From positions 31,386,250 to 31,450,249 of the forward strand of contig CM022671.1 in NCBI GenBank assembly GCA_012295275.1: 64,000 nt of DNA, in the 5' to 3' direction. How positions within the stretch are numbered: the stretch's first letter is position 1; the number at the start of each line of letters is the position of its first letter. The notes under the pieces were generated by a model. That model had not been told where the DNA came from, ran no database searches, and saw only the letters and a list, made by a program, of their open reading frames with translations. A program made the translations under genes and the position numbers. This DNA is from Chrysomallon squamiferum (Eukaryota > Mollusca > Gastropoda > Neomphalida > Peltospiridae). Of this stretch, positions 1 to 34,150 are shown one piece after another.

Positions 1-1187
1 AACAAATCGATTTTCGATACTGACATTTTGTCGTAATTAATCTCGTTCTACAAAAGGACAATGAACCGTTTTGTAACAAATAGCTTAATCCAGCACATTG
101 CGTCCACGTTAATACTTTCATTAATATTTTTTTCTTTCTCACTACCTAGGCCAACTTTGCCTGTGTACAAAGTAAAAAGTATAAATAGTTTGGCTCGCCT
201 GCCCTTTGGAGCACTGACCTATACAAATAAACAGAAGCGTCGACTTAAGATTTTATAATGTGTGCAAAGTAATTGATTGCACCTTTACATAACGTAAATA
301 GTATTCGCTTATTCGACACCGAACTAGAAGAGTATAAGATATAACAGTTTTTATATATGACATATATATATAAATATAATAAAAATAATAATAATTAAAA
401 AAAAAAGATTAATAAAAACTGGACATTCGCCTTCCTGAACAGCTCCACAAGCCGGTTGAAAGGAACTTCTAATTAGATTAAGTTCGAGGTGTTCAGCTAG
501 TTTTGTTATAAACTTATTGATGTAACTAGTTTCGGATTCGATTTCCAGTTTTGTAAAACTAAGATGTTTCATACGTGTTGTGCCGGTGGATTATTTTCGT
601 ATTTCCGTTTTGATAAAAAATACATTTGACTGAATATAGCAACCTGCATTTTATCCTTGTTATGCAGCTACATGTATCGAGTGGAATTATTTTGGAAAAC
701 TGATTTAAATGTGAACATTTCGAATCTTGATTGAATTATTACACTGAAAGGATAAAGAAGTAGAAACACCTATGTGGATATATGAATTTTTTATTTATTT
801 TCTTCTACGAAACTACATTCTTATCTGGAAATGAAATTCTTAGGCCAACTTCGTCAAGATACTTTTTAAAAAAATCAGGATAGACAATAATCAGTGGAAT
901 AAAATCAAAGTATTTTAGGCCTGCATTCTTAACAGCTGTGATGATGACAACAATGACAACAACAACAAAACGTTCTAAGTACAACAAAATGGGGTTGTTT
1001 TGCAAATGAAAATGTTTAAAACAAAACACAAATGCAGCCTTTATTTTATCTTGGCATTTAAATTTAAAAATCTAAATTAGATTGTTCTAAAAAGTGACGA
1101 ATTGTAATTTTAAAAGTCTGGATATTCTTGACATTATCATCTGTCAAACTAATCAAAAATCATTTCACAGTATATTTTGTTCCTAAA

Positions 1188-1218
<31 letters not shown>

Positions 1219-1336
1219 GTAAATTGTTTTCGGACAACTAAGATACAAATGTAGACGACTATTTTTGTTACAATTTATCAGTTCCCAAATGGATATAAAA
1301 GGCCGGAAATGGGATTTCAAATTAATTTAAAAAATC
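1..1336. other. Left-edge non-coding stretch
   Basis: No gene is supportable here. Open frames such as 61-258 (+) and 351-572 (-) are short, have no recognisable domain and are within chance length. There is a poly-A run at about 1189-1214. A possible splice acceptor at 1280-1281 lies shortly before the coding region that starts at 1337, so part of this stretch may be intron or 5' UTR of that gene. Confidence 0.5.
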
Positions 1337-1708
1337 ATGAAACCAGAATGGGGAAAACAGCCGGGTCTAACCCCATTTTTTCCACGATTCCGGACGTCGC
1401 AAAAGAAAAAGAAACGAGCAATGCGCTTGCCTGTTACACAGTGCACAGAACTAGTGGTGGAAAACAACAGACGACAAACCCAGAAATCAATTTCACAGTC
1501 GTCTGCCTATCTTCGAAAACTACAGGCGCAACGGTATCGCGATGAAGAAATTCGTATTAAAAAACCAAATGCTGCAAAATCTCAGTCCAGGTGAATAATA
1601 ATGAATATTATTTATTGAATGAATGTAAACATTTAAAATAATAGGGCTAGTTACAGTTCCAGAGAGCGGACTACTATTGTTTTATGTAAGACCGTTTGCT
1701 CGTAATTT

Positions 1709-1761
<53 letters not shown>

Positions 1762-2546
1762 TCTCACACAAAATTTAAAGAGTAATAAAACAAATTAATA
1801 ATTAATTTCTATTGTTTTTATTTATTTATTTATTTATCTTTCTTTCTTTCTTTATTTATTTTCTTTCTTTCTTTCTTTATTTTTCTTTACAGTTATTCGC
1901 AACATTAATTTTCTTATTGCTTTTTTTATTCACTAGACGCGTATCAAGACTGAGTCCCTGTCTGTCTGTGATGAACCCAGAACTTAAAAAGAATAACACA
2001 TGTGAAAGTTTTACCAAGCAAACTGTGGTTTTACCAAGCATTTTGTCCAAACATAGACAACAGTCAACGTGCAGTGACGGAAAATCAGAAGTGATAAGCT
2101 GCAGAGACAGCTCAGAAGAAAGTTCTTTTCTGGATTACCATTCTGAGGGCGAAATCTACACGTCTATGCCCGATTATAGATCCCAAATTGATAATGAACT
2201 ATACGGCATGACAGTGGTTCCGTACAAATGCAGAAAACTGTGGTCACTGAAGAACAAAAAGATGTACTATTTAAAAAACCACAGTGAAATTCCCATTAAA
2301 CAGACACTGGCGCTGCAGCTTAATGAAGACCGATGTTACGCCCTAGACAAACATGTTCAGTTTATTAACACTAGTTGTATTTCGGGACGGACGATGTACA
2401 GACCCAGTCGAATGTCGGATCTGGATTCGCCAAGAACGGTTCATAGTGAACGATCGTCTCTTGAGAGCCGTCTTGAACTTATGGCCATAGCGTCCGTCCA
2501 GGAACACAATCTTCCAGAAAAGACGGATCAGAAAAGTCCAACGTGA
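1337..2546 (+). CDS. Unrecognised two-exon gene, about 287 aa (possibly the 3' end of a larger gene)
   Basis: Exon 1 is 1337-1590 and exon 2 is 1937-2546, with the stop at 2544-2546. The donor (CAG|GTGAAT) and acceptor (TTCACTAG|ACG) join in phase, because the split AG|A codon restores Arg; the other acceptor-like site at 1891-1892 does not keep the frame. The protein is hydrophilic. The N-terminal third is basic (a KKKKR run, RRQTQ, LRKLQAQRYRDEEIRIKK). The middle is Ser-rich and acidic (SSEESSFLDYHSEGE). The C-terminal part holds DLDSPRTVHSERSSLESRLE. I see no signal peptide, membrane helix or known domain, and do not recognise the family. The start at 1337 is uncertain: an acceptor-like CCAG near 1346 and one at 1281 leave open that upstream exons lie outside the window. 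A candidate AATAAA signal is at 2928-2933. Non-repetitive composition over two phase-matched exons argues for a real gene. Confidence 0.55.
1711..1890. repeat. (AAT)n and TTTA/TTTC tracts in the intron of the unknown gene
   Basis: An uninterrupted AAT microsatellite covers about 1711-1761, followed by TTTA and TTTC tetranucleotide tracts at about 1815-1885. The pyrimidine-rich tract precedes the acceptor used at 1936. Confidence 0.9.
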
Positions 2547-3724
2547 AATAACATCACGTGAAGTATTGCATTGATATATGGATTATCTCCCCTGCATAAA
2601 AGACGACAAATGTTGTTCGTGTACGTCATTTCTTTTGACAGTTTTTTTCACCTCTTGCTATCTATATTTTAAACATCTAGCGATTTTCCGTATTTATTAA
2701 AAAAAAAGAAAAGAAAAAAAGAAATAGTAGAGACGTAACATCGTGTAAGACGGTTACCACCACCGTCTTAATACTAACATTTTGATCTACCAGTTTATAC
2801 ATATAGTATCATTTTAGTATAAATTATAATATAATTTTAATTTTAAATTTTATTTTCAATTTAAACGTGAAATATAAAGGCAAAAAGAAAATTAAATCCA
2901 TTTAGCAAACTTTGTTTTTTTAATTTGAATAAACTAACATCTTAGTTTTAATATTTATGAAGTGTTGAGATGTTTTTTAAACCAATCAAAAAAAAAAAAA
3001 AAAAAAAAAAAACAAATATTATTTCAATATTTATTATTAAAAAAAATAATATATATATATATATATATATACACAAACATAAATGAGATTAAAGAGGGAG
3101 AGAAAAAATAACATGTCAGTACTCAAACTATAATTCAAACAATAAATGTTTTAACTTTTCTGCTCTTCCTGTTCCATTTCAATATTCACTTTTCTCTCCG
3201 ATTTCATGAACCTCCCCCATCCTCCCTCTCCCTCTCTTATATGTATATTTTAGCATGTATTTCATTTAAAATATTAACAATAGACTGATCAATGTTAAAA
3301 TATGTGTAAAACTATACATGGGTAAAACAATAAACATTTATGTTTTGGTGTAATGGAAACCTTTTAGCTTTAGAATTTTAAAATGATACTAATAATTCTG
3401 AAAAAGTCTTTTTATCCCTTCTAAAACAAAATGATAAAATAAAATTTAAAAAAAAAAAAAAAAATGATAATGATTATGATGATGATAACAAAAGATGAAT
3501 TTTAGGTCTATAAAATACAGGATTAAAATGAAATAAAATAAAGTATTAATGTCTGTAAAGCTCAGATTTCGTGGACTTGTATATATGTATGTATGTGTAT
3601 ATATATATATATATATAAATCAGTTGCTAGTAGGTCCACACTAGACGTTTGAATGCTGACTGAATAGAAACATCCACCATTTTTATTGCACTCAGATTAT
3701 TGAATCGTTTTTAATTTTATTTCA
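2547..3724. other. Convergent intergenic region
   Basis: This lies between the 3' end of the unknown plus-strand gene and the 3' end of TMEM209 on the minus strand. It holds a candidate AATAAA for the first gene (2928-2933), poly-A runs (about 2988-3012 and 3449-3464), (AT)n tracts (about 3050-3071 and 3599-3616) and, for TMEM209, an AATAAA on the minus strand at 3682-3687. No further gene is seen. Confidence 0.6.
3682..3687 (-). terminator. Candidate polyadenylation signal of TMEM209
   Basis: AATAAA on the minus strand, about 40 bases past the TMEM209 stop codon. The position and hexamer fit. In AT-rich DNA such a hexamer is common, so this is an inference. Confidence 0.45.
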
Positions 3725-13394
<9,670 letters not shown>

Positions 13395-14110
13395 AGTCTA
13401 AACTCTAAAAATATATCTGTACATTAAAAAGAAGTAATTCTTTACACGTTTAGAAATTAAATAGTTTATAAATTCTTGAAGAAAAAATAAATTATAAAAT
13501 TACAATGAAATTAAACTTCATTATTATGATTACATGCTCGACGTTCAAATATAATTTATCATCATGAACGATAATTAAATAATTTTGCGAAAGCAACAGT
13601 TTGCTGGCATTCTGTAACAAAAATGTAGTTCTATATTATTTTAATGACAAGAAACGCGGGAGTTGTGTCAGTATTTGAAATTAATTTAGTTCATATTTAT
13701 GATATTAACTGACAAGTCTCACGTTTTCCTGTTTCTTTTGATCTTATAATATCTAGTTTTTAACTAATTACTTTTATTATCAGGGCTTATATTAAAATAG
13801 CAAAACTTTGCGCTTATTTTCATTTAACTGACTAATGAATTAAGGTAATTATACTTAGTTATCCTTTTAAAGCTGTTATATGCTAAAAATTTTACCGGTT
13901 GGTGCTATGAAATTGCATTCATAGTATTTAGTTTCGTATTTTTTGTTTTGTTTTGTTTTATACAAATAAACATATATTTTGGGAAATTTTTATAATGTAT
14001 TTAATCCGGCTTCTGTTATAAGTATTATTTTTATTTAAAATGTTTTTTCTTTTATTAGTATCAAATACGAATAAATTATTTTTGTGTAGTTTCATTTTAA
14101 ATAAATAAAA
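13395..14110. promoter_or_regulatory. Shared intergenic region between divergent TMEM209 and LSM3
   Basis: The two start codons face away from each other with 716 bases between them, so both 5' UTRs and core promoters must lie here unless distal exons exist. I see no clear TATA box or initiator that I would assign to either gene. The sequence is AT-rich with little repeat content. Confidence 0.6.
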
Positions 14111-14416
14111 ATGGCGGATGATAGTGAGCAGGTGGGAATTTAAAATTGAAACATAAATGCATTCTTCATGATGTAGCTATTTCTAATAACGTGACATGTA
14201 TCTAATCATATGAAGAAATGATGTATTGTTTGTGATAAAATAATTTGTTAAAGTAATCCATAACATAGATTTGCAATTAAAATTATATTCTTTCATTTTG
14301 AAAGCTAAATTAAAGGGAGATCACCTGATTGATTAGTTACTAGTTGCATGCGATCATAAACAAATACGTTATTTTGTAATACTGCCAGGACACAATTTTA
14401 AAATTCATTATTTATA

Positions 14417-14457
<41 letters not shown>

Positions 14458-15353
14458 ATTCTGATATGCATTTGAATACTGAGTCGTGAGTGATATTGAT
14501 AATCAAAAAGTGTTTTGTTTTATTTAGCAAATACCAGTTCAGACTGTGGAAGAACCATTAGATTTGATTCGTCTCAGTCTTGATGAAAGAATCTATGTGA
14601 AAATGAGAAATGATCGTGAACTTCGTGGTAGACTTCACGTAAGCATCTATGTAAACTATCAGTAGTACACTGAAAATCTTTGAAACATTAAAAAATTTCA
14701 GATATTGATTTTCCTCTTACATTTTATGATTTATCATTTTAACCTGACTGTGTTTTCATATCATAATTTCAGGCTTATGATCAGCATCTGAACATGATTC
14801 TAGGTGATGTGGAAGAAACTGTCACCACAGTAGAAATTGATGAGGAAACATACGAAGAGATTTACAAGGTTTTAAAATTATTTTTATTTCAGAAAAAACC
14901 AAAACAAAATCTCCCTTTTTTGGATATTTTAACTTGGGGACAAAGTTATGTTCAGAAAATAATTTCTGTCATGGGCTTGTCTGGCTTTGCTAATCATTTA
15001 GATAAAAAACTAAGCTTAATTTTTTTGTTTTTGAAAATGTTACATTATTTGACAGCAGCCAGAATTTATTTTGCAGTATTTGATATACCATTGTTATTTA
15101 TCTAGCATCAAACATATTGATTTCTCTGAAACTTGATCATTTTAAACAATGAAAACAAAACAAATTAAAAAGTATAAAAACAAAACTTAACATTATCATT
15201 ATGCAAATCAAACTGCAGAGATTACTTCTATTTGATATAATATTTCAATTATAATTTTTAAATTTTCAGTCAACAAAGCGAACAATTCCCATGTTGTTTG
15301 TCCGAGGAGATGGAGTGATTCTTGTTTCACCACCAATGAGAACTGGAACGTGA
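14111..15353 (+). CDS. LSM3: U6 snRNA-associated Sm-like protein LSm3, 4 exons, 103 aa, complete
   Basis: Exons 14111-14131, 14528-14638, 14773-14868 and 15270-15353, with every junction in phase 0. The protein starts MADDSEQ and continues [20 protein letters not shown], with the Sm1 fold signature ([20 protein letters not shown], then [11 protein letters not shown]) and the Sm2 motif [14 protein letters not shown] near the C-terminus. Length (human 102 aa) and sequence match LSM3 closely. LSm3 sits in the LSm2-8 ring that binds the U6 snRNA 3' end in the nucleus and in the cytoplasmic LSm1-7 ring of mRNA decay. An AAT/ATT microsatellite lies in intron 1. Candidate AATAAA hexamers are at 15885-15890 and 16047-16052. 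Reading past the donor at 14868 gives a longer but spurious open frame to 15105. Confidence 0.97.
14417..14456. repeat. (ATT)n microsatellite in LSM3 intron 1
   Basis: Perfect ATT trinucleotide run of about 13 units inside the first intron. Confidence 0.9.
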
Positions 15354-18300
15354 TTAAAACTGAGGAAAACAAATTCTTGGTCATATGTTTTCAGGTCTTA
15401 CAGTTGCATTCATATACCAGCTGCATGACAACATATTTTTCCAAGTTTAAATTCTTGTTTTGTTGTCGGCAGAGACATATAAATTCACCTTTCCTCCAAA
15501 AAGGAAAAAAGCCCCAAAACATGTCCAAAACCTACAGAAAAATGTTTGACATAAAATTCATTGATATGAGATATTTTTGAAATCTTAAATAAGATAACTA
15601 AATCAAATATTCTAATTTTTAGTTGCTGATATTTGCCATTAAACCCGCCCAAAAATTATTATAAAAGGATTGAACTGAAAAATACTTTTTACTTTTTTAT
15701 ACATTTTATTTAATGTAAGAAATCCAATTTCCAAGATATTTTGTATGGATGTGGACATGATAGTGAGTTTACAGATGTTTCAAGTTTATTTTATTTCAGT
15801 TTTAATGCAAAACTTGTAAAACTGAAATGTATTTACAACTGAATATTTTTCAAGTCAGCAGAAATGGTTTTCAAGATGAAAAATAATAAATCAAATGTTG
15901 GAAAATGTTATTTTCAAAATGATTCTTTATATAGATAATATTTAATGTCTGTCCATATGAATATTTGTATAATGTACTACAGTTCATTAAAACAAATTAC
16001 TGGTATTTTGTGTATAGTCTGTGAAAAAACAAATATGATCAATTAAAATAAATAAATTGGCCACCTTTGAAGTTATGGTCTGTTCAGCTTTATTGCATTA
16101 ATTCCCTCTGAAAGGTCTCATCTTATTTAAATTTGGGACAAATCGTTCTCAAATGTATCCTGCATCATTTTGTGCTTTAAAGAAAACTGGTATATAAATG
16201 GGGTTTTCTACAGATGTCTATATTATACTGTAACAGAAAATAGTTTCCTTACAGTGTAACATCAATCATGAAATTTGTTTAAAAACACCCAATAAATAGA
16301 AACAACAACAAAAAATATTAACACAGAAGCAAACTAAAAATTATTTAAAGTAAAATGTACAATTTATTTCATATATTGAAATTGCAAGGTTCAAAATTCT
16401 GAAACATAACCTGCATGTCCAGTCAGATGTTGGACAAAAATGGACAATGTCACTGTGTAAATCTTAAAATGGTAGACTGTTTTTGTTGTTAAAATAAGAT
16501 AAACAGCATTAAGTAGGAAGTAAATGCACACATGGTTGATGGAATATCTATGTAATTTCCGAGACAGATAGAAATTGCTCAAGCCCAACACAAAAATGGT
16601 TAGTGGTAGTTTAACACATCAGATATTTTGGTTAAAAAATTATTAGTGAAATAACTCCATAGCTTTGTCATTTTGACTAATTTATATGACAAACCAATAA
16701 ATACATGATGTCCTCAATATTCCATCATCTTTTAACAGAATAATTAATAAAACAAGCAGATTTCCAGATAATAATTTATATTATCAGTTATCTAATTAAT
16801 TGTATGTTGTAACAAATTCTGAACATTCTAGCATTGTAATTATTGAGTAAATTTTTTATCTACAAAGTTTCAGTAAACAATTCATTTGCCCTTACAGTAA
16901 ATTGTTCCATAATTTACATTGGAAATGTTTTCAATGTTTACTTCTTGATTTTGATTTATATATGTGTTTGTCTGAAATGTTTTATTAAACAGGATTTTTA
17001 AAACTATTGCTACAGATTTAAATGGTGCAAAACACTTGGCAATTCAATTTCTTGGTTATTATTTTAACAGCCCAAGGAAATGCCCTTAGCCAAAAAAAAA
17101 AAAAAAAAAAAAAAATTCCCACGTAACCAAAAAAACCAGATTTTTGTACAGATGTCTGTATAGTATAGTAACAGAAAATAGTTGACTTATAAAAATCCAA
17201 TCATCAGTTAGGAAATCTGTTTAAATAAAAAAAAAAGAAAAAGATCCCCTCCCAACAAGTAAAATCCCCAACAACCACAGGAACATACATTCTTAAAATA
17301 TAATGACTCTTGATCATATTTTAATTACTATATAATAATTTGTGCTATAAAATAAATTTATCTTACTCAGGTAATGCAGTAATTAAAAATAAAATGATGT
17401 GTATGATATGGTCCTAGCCAGAAACATAAAAATATCAATTTCATACTAAAATTCAGTTATATATAATCTCAGTTAAGCACCTGAGGAAAAAAAAACAAAT
17501 TATCTAAAGCAATAAACATAGTAGAACCTGCCTACAAAAAAGAAAAAAGAAAAAAAAGAAGGAAAGAAAAGATAATAGTAATAATAAATAAAGTAAAGAA
17601 AAAAAAGAAGTTTATGGCCAACATTTAAAATGGATCTTTTTCCACTGTATAAAAACATTCAGACTGATACCATTACTGGTAATAAATGTGTTAAGACTGG
17701 GTTGACGTAGAAGCAAACTAACATTTAACAAGTAAATTATTATTACTGAATTTACGTAAATAAAAAAACCCAATGGCAGCTTTTGATGCCAGGATGTCAT
17801 TAAACATTCATTCATTTATTCATTGTAAGTAAGTCTTATAATTCATTCGTTCTGATACTGAAATTTCTGTACGAGATAACGGGAAAAACTTCCTCAAAAC
17901 AGGGATTCTGTAATGTACTTCTTACATTACAATGCAGTAGACGTTGACAAAAATATGTCATACACACACACACATATATAAAATATCTTAACAGAGCTTT
18001 TATTCAAGATATACTAAACAGCTATCATAAAACAGGTGAGTAAATAACCTTTCTTATTTTAAATGTTTAAATGATACCAATTCACAATTACATTTTAATA
18101 GTTCATACACATCAGTTGTTGCACTCACATTTGATTGTCTGGGAAGGATTTACACAAGTCAAATATACTCTGTTTAGTCTTACATCTATTTAGAATGGAA
18201 AATAATGTTTTAATTATATTAAATAGCTTAAAGACGACATTTTTTTTTTTTTTTTTATGAAGTAAATCTTCTATTTTTTTAACAATTATGTCCTTTTCCA

Positions 18301-19559
18301 AGTGAATACATGTTAATAATCTAAGTCTGGTTTATCACACTGAAAACTGAAGAGGGTAGGAAAACAAAAATATCTTTTGAAATTGATGCTACTTGTCAGA
18401 ATTGTTCAGTTTTGATTGTTGTTGTTGCTTTAGCTTGACCACTATTTAATTCTGTGCATGTCACAGCAACATCATAAAATATTCAAGTTTATATGATGAA
18501 TACCAATAAAACGCTAAAAATGATATTACTTGTATTGTTATGTCCATTAAGTAAGGACAACACTGAATACTCCTGAACCAGTGTTGTCTAAAATTATTTT
18601 CATCCATTAAAACCACTCCATGATTACTAGTGACATTTGCAAAATTGTTTTCACTAGACACATATATATATAAAAAAAATGTGATATGCATGTATTTCAA
18701 TCATTACTGTGTGAGAATAGTAATGGATAGCATATAAGCCAGTCGTTCCCAGAATGGATGATACTGGTCCTCTTCGGGGCAATAGACATAATTTGAGAAT
18801 GCAATATCAATCACTCAACTTCGATGAAGTAAATTAGTCGGTAGTTTCACCTGTCTTGCACTTAAAAACTAAGGTGTATTAAGATAGAGAGAAAAGTTTG
18901 GGAAATAATAACTTGAGCAAGTTGGTCATAATAATACTCTCCATCCGACAGGACCAACTGCTGTTACTATTTTAAAGGTCACTTCTTGTTAGAAATACAA
19001 TAAAATACCCAAAGTAATAATAATTATATTTCAATAATGTGTAGGTTGACTATTGCTGAATCACTTTGGTTACTTCATATTTATGTTTAAATTATTTTAA
19101 AATTATGTTGAATAATAAAATAAATTCACTGTTGAAGTGACCACATTTCAACCACTGTTCAGTATGGAATATTAAATAACTGAACCATGTTACCATTGCT
19201 ATGACCATAAATGTAATACTTTTTTATATGATGGACCATCTCTGGATAATACTTATGTTTTTCAAACTGGCTTTCACAGGAAATAAAAGTCCAAAGTTTC
19301 TAATTAACATCACTGAATTTCTGCCACAATTATATCGTAATGATCCTCCTCTTGTTAAAGTGTCTGTTGTTAGTGGTGATGATTTTTAAAATTGACATAA
19401 AAACAAAAATGTTCACAAAAATTTCGAGGGGTATCAAATCATTATATTTTCTGTCAGGGTATTTTTTGTTTTTATTATTATTATTATTTTTTTTGTTTAG
19501 TAGTAGTAATGTTTTTAAATAGTTTGCCACAAGAAATGTGTAAATGTTTGTGAATAGCT
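15354..19559. other. Convergent intergenic region between LSM3 and MKLN1
   Basis: Both neighbouring genes end here. It includes the LSM3 3' UTR, a poly-A/T tract at about 17092-17115, a poly-T tract at about 18240-18256, and a candidate MKLN1 AATAAA on the minus strand at 19471-19476. Two diverged copies of a short repeat of about 85 bases lie at about 16205-16285 and 17140-17226 (core ACAGATGTCT...GTAACAGAAAATAGTT). None of the short open frames has a recognisable domain, so no extra gene is called. Confidence 0.55.
16205..17226. repeat. Pair of diverged direct repeats of about 85 bases
   Basis: Segments 16205-16285 and 17140-17226 share the order ACAGATGTCT, then GTAACAGAAAATAGTT, then an ATCA and GAAAT/GAAATC...TGTTTAAA tail. 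The span between them (about 0.9 kb) is not obviously repeated. It could be a small dispersed element. Confidence 0.5.
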
Positions 19560-31364
<11,805 letters not shown>

Positions 31365-31520
31365 TTTCCATTTTTTACTTTTTTTATATTTTAGTTTTGC
31401 AAAACAACAGTTGACTGGTTTAGGTACATCTGCAATATTTCGTGCTGATAACGAAAGCGCCACAAAAATAACAATTTCAGTTTGTCTTGTGTTTTCTCGC
31501 TAGTCAAATGTTTCAAATTT
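31365..31520 (-). promoter_or_regulatory. MKLN1 5' end / proximal promoter, partly duplicated nearby
   Basis: Sequence just upstream of the MKLN1 start. About 72 bases of it (31445-31516) recur with only two or three differences at 32378-32449. A diverged version at about 53650-53725 stands upstream of the broken second MKLN1 copy. No TATA box is evident. Confidence 0.4.
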
Positions 31521-33301
31521 TCGATTAGACAATGAAAATTCATTTTATATATAATATAGTCTCACGTAATATTTTTGTCTGCGTAGAAAACAAAATAATA
31601 AGAGATAATATTTCAATACAAACAAAGAGTGGCATGTAATCGGTATTTCGACATTTCGCTACTTGCATTGACATTCGTTACAATCACTGACAATGGCATT
31701 AAAAAACAAACTTGTCGGGGGACAAAAAGAAAGAAAGAAAGAATAAAAGGACACAAAACAAAAGCAAAAACAAATGAAATAAAATAAATCAGACTCAGGA
31801 TTTCATTTAAGATTTCTCTCATGTATGAAATAACGTAATGCAAACACAACAAAAAATATTTATTTTCGTCGATCCCGATTTGCTTTTTATAGTTTACTTA
31901 TGCTTAATAATTATTATCTGGAGTCTAGTAATAAATAAAACAAAATCGTAGAAGTAGAAATATACCAAATATTTTTCAGGATCTTCGTTATTCCTTGTAT
32001 CTACAGTCCGATACAGTCAAGCTGTTAAATTGTTAATTTAATATATATACGTAAATCTGTGCATGAGCTGTGCGTGCGTGTGATCTACTGACATTTGTGA
32101 ACTCTAGCTAAAGTAAATACAATTAAATTGGTTAATATTTAAACAGGCTTGGCTGTGGATCTTTTAAATCATAAATCCAGGATATTTCGTAACGAGTTAA
32201 TACCATTATAAAAGCAACAACAAAAAAGGACCATGCCACCATTATTTCATTTTATACTTTTATGAATTTTCAATACAGTGTAATATGATCGACCATGACC
32301 ATTACTACTACTGCTATTTTTATTATCATCATGATCATGATTATTATTATTATTATTATTATTATGTAATTAAATTGCTGATAACGAAAGCGCCACAAAG
32401 ATAACAATTTCAGTTTGTCTTGTGTTTTCTCGCTAGTGAAATGTTTCAATTTAATTGTATCTATATTATAGCTGTTAATATAGATTTCAAAAATGGGAAA
32501 TGTTTATGCAGTAACTAATATAATCTAATACTGTGAGGATTCAAACAAGCAACAATCTAAAAAGTTAATATTTAAGTTATTGAATTATAAATATTTAAAA
32601 CTACCTTGTTGTTGTTTATGCTGCTGTTGAAGATTCGAAAGATGTTTTAGAAGATAAATATAAACAAGCATTTCAGAAAGGTGTGTTGCCCACACTTCTG
32701 TTTGATACAATAAACTAGTAAAATCAAAAAAAAATAATAATAAAACGGAATTTTGCTATTTGTTTATTTATTTGTTTGTTTATTTATTTGTTTATTTATT
32801 TATTTATTTTCTGACTTAACTGACTTGTTTATGTATTTGCTTATTATGTATTTTTTTACTTGTTTGTTTACTTGCTTCCTATCTTGTTATTTATTATTTT
32901 TATTTATTTATCTGAAACTAAGCCTGCTCCGCAGAGTGTTTCTTTACGCTGGAAACGCACGAATAAAGTCATGAAAAGTATCATTTGATTTCAGGAAGAT
33001 GTATCATTTGATTTCAGGAAGATGTAACATTACCAGTGAAGGTTTAACTCAGATCTAAGATATTCGGTCATTCTACTGAAATTAAATGCGTGGACGTATT
33101 CTCATTGTGCTATCAGGAAGAAACGTCTCGCATGACTCACTTCTATAAAGTGCTTTTTTTTGTTGTTGTTGTTGTATCATCTTTACAATGGTCGCTTAAA
33201 AGGAGAACAGAAGCCCTTAGACAAAACCTCGGTTATTAAATGTTTGTATTACAAACATGGTGGTAAACACACATATGTTCTCACACACATGGATGTAGTC
33301 A

Positions 33302-33339
<38 letters not shown>

Positions 33340-33802
33340 CTAGGACATGTCTACATTGAACCACAGTTGCAGCTTATCGAAGTAATCACCCCATCGAATA
33401 GCAACAGTAGATTTCTTCTTTTATGTTTGCTATAAAACTGAAAATTTGACACATATTAATAAATAGTATTATTCCAAGATACGAGGATTCAAACAAAGGG
33501 AAGTGTTAACTGAAACAGAATGATGTAATAACAGTGCAGAAATTCTTGGATGTTTTCTCAGAACAGGGTTCTTCAGCAGTTGGTTGTTTACCTTTTGATA
33601 AAATCCTAAACTATATGTACGTGAATATGTATATGTATATATATATATATGTGTGTGTGCGTGCGTATGTTTGTCCTTGTGTGTGTGTGTAAAACGTGAA
33701 TATAAAAAGAGAATGGAAAAACATATACCACATGCAGACATATACATACATACACAAACATAGATCTAAAAATTAAAAAATAAAACAACTCACATTTATT
33801 AT

Positions 33803-33833
<31 letters not shown>

Positions 33834-34150
33834 TTATTATGAAGAACACAAAGTTATTAAAATGTATTTTTCTTTGTTTCATTCCTATTTCATTCTGTCG
33901 TAAACTTATAGAAATTTAAAGATAAAATGTCGTTCAATTGTTGTATTGTTGTTATTGCTACTATCTCTACTGGTACTGCTACTACGACTACTACTACTAT
34001 TACTACTATTACCACTACTACTGATTTTACTATCGTATTACTATTCCTGAAGCAACAAATACAAAATTGCTGCCTATTTATAGTCCTATATATAAAAACA
34101 AGATTTTGGTTTTAAAGTAGAATTATAAGAATTCACCAAAAATGTACATT
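31520..34150. repeat. Intergenic repeat module, copy 1
   Basis: About 2.6 kb without a gene. Landmarks recur in the same order in copy 2 (34150-36975) and in the second duplication unit (53690-55465): GGCATGTAATC...TATTTCGACATTT, an AAGAAAG-rich stretch followed by GGACACAAAACAAAAGC, TTTAAGATTTCTCTCATGTATGAAATA, GATTCGAAAGATGTTT, TCATTGTGCTATCAGGAAG, and a CGTGAATATA...CATACACAAACA block. No long open frame and no recognisable transposase or reverse transcriptase is seen. Confidence 0.7.
33303..33336. repeat. (CA)n microsatellite
   Basis: About 16 CA units inside repeat module copy 1. A TATG/GTGTGT-type stretch follows at about 33628-33690. Confidence 0.9.

Noticed and set aside
61-258. 65-codon frame with a hydrophobic start resembling a signal peptide
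   Set aside because: Short, AT-driven hydrophobic residues, no homology recognised and no splice context.
14869-15105. Extension of LSM3 exon 3 as a longer frame
   Set aside because: The frame runs into intron sequence after the donor GT at 14869. The spliced product with exon 4 matches LSM3 to its end.
31365-31463. Upstream in-frame Met for muskelin
   Set aside because: Possible, but the family N-terminus fits the ATG at 31364, and the extra 33 residues are Lys-rich with no family counterpart. Kept only as an alternative.
33301-33750. Repeated short units that might suggest a CRISPR-like array
   Set aside because: These are CA/TATG microsatellites without spacers, in an animal genome.
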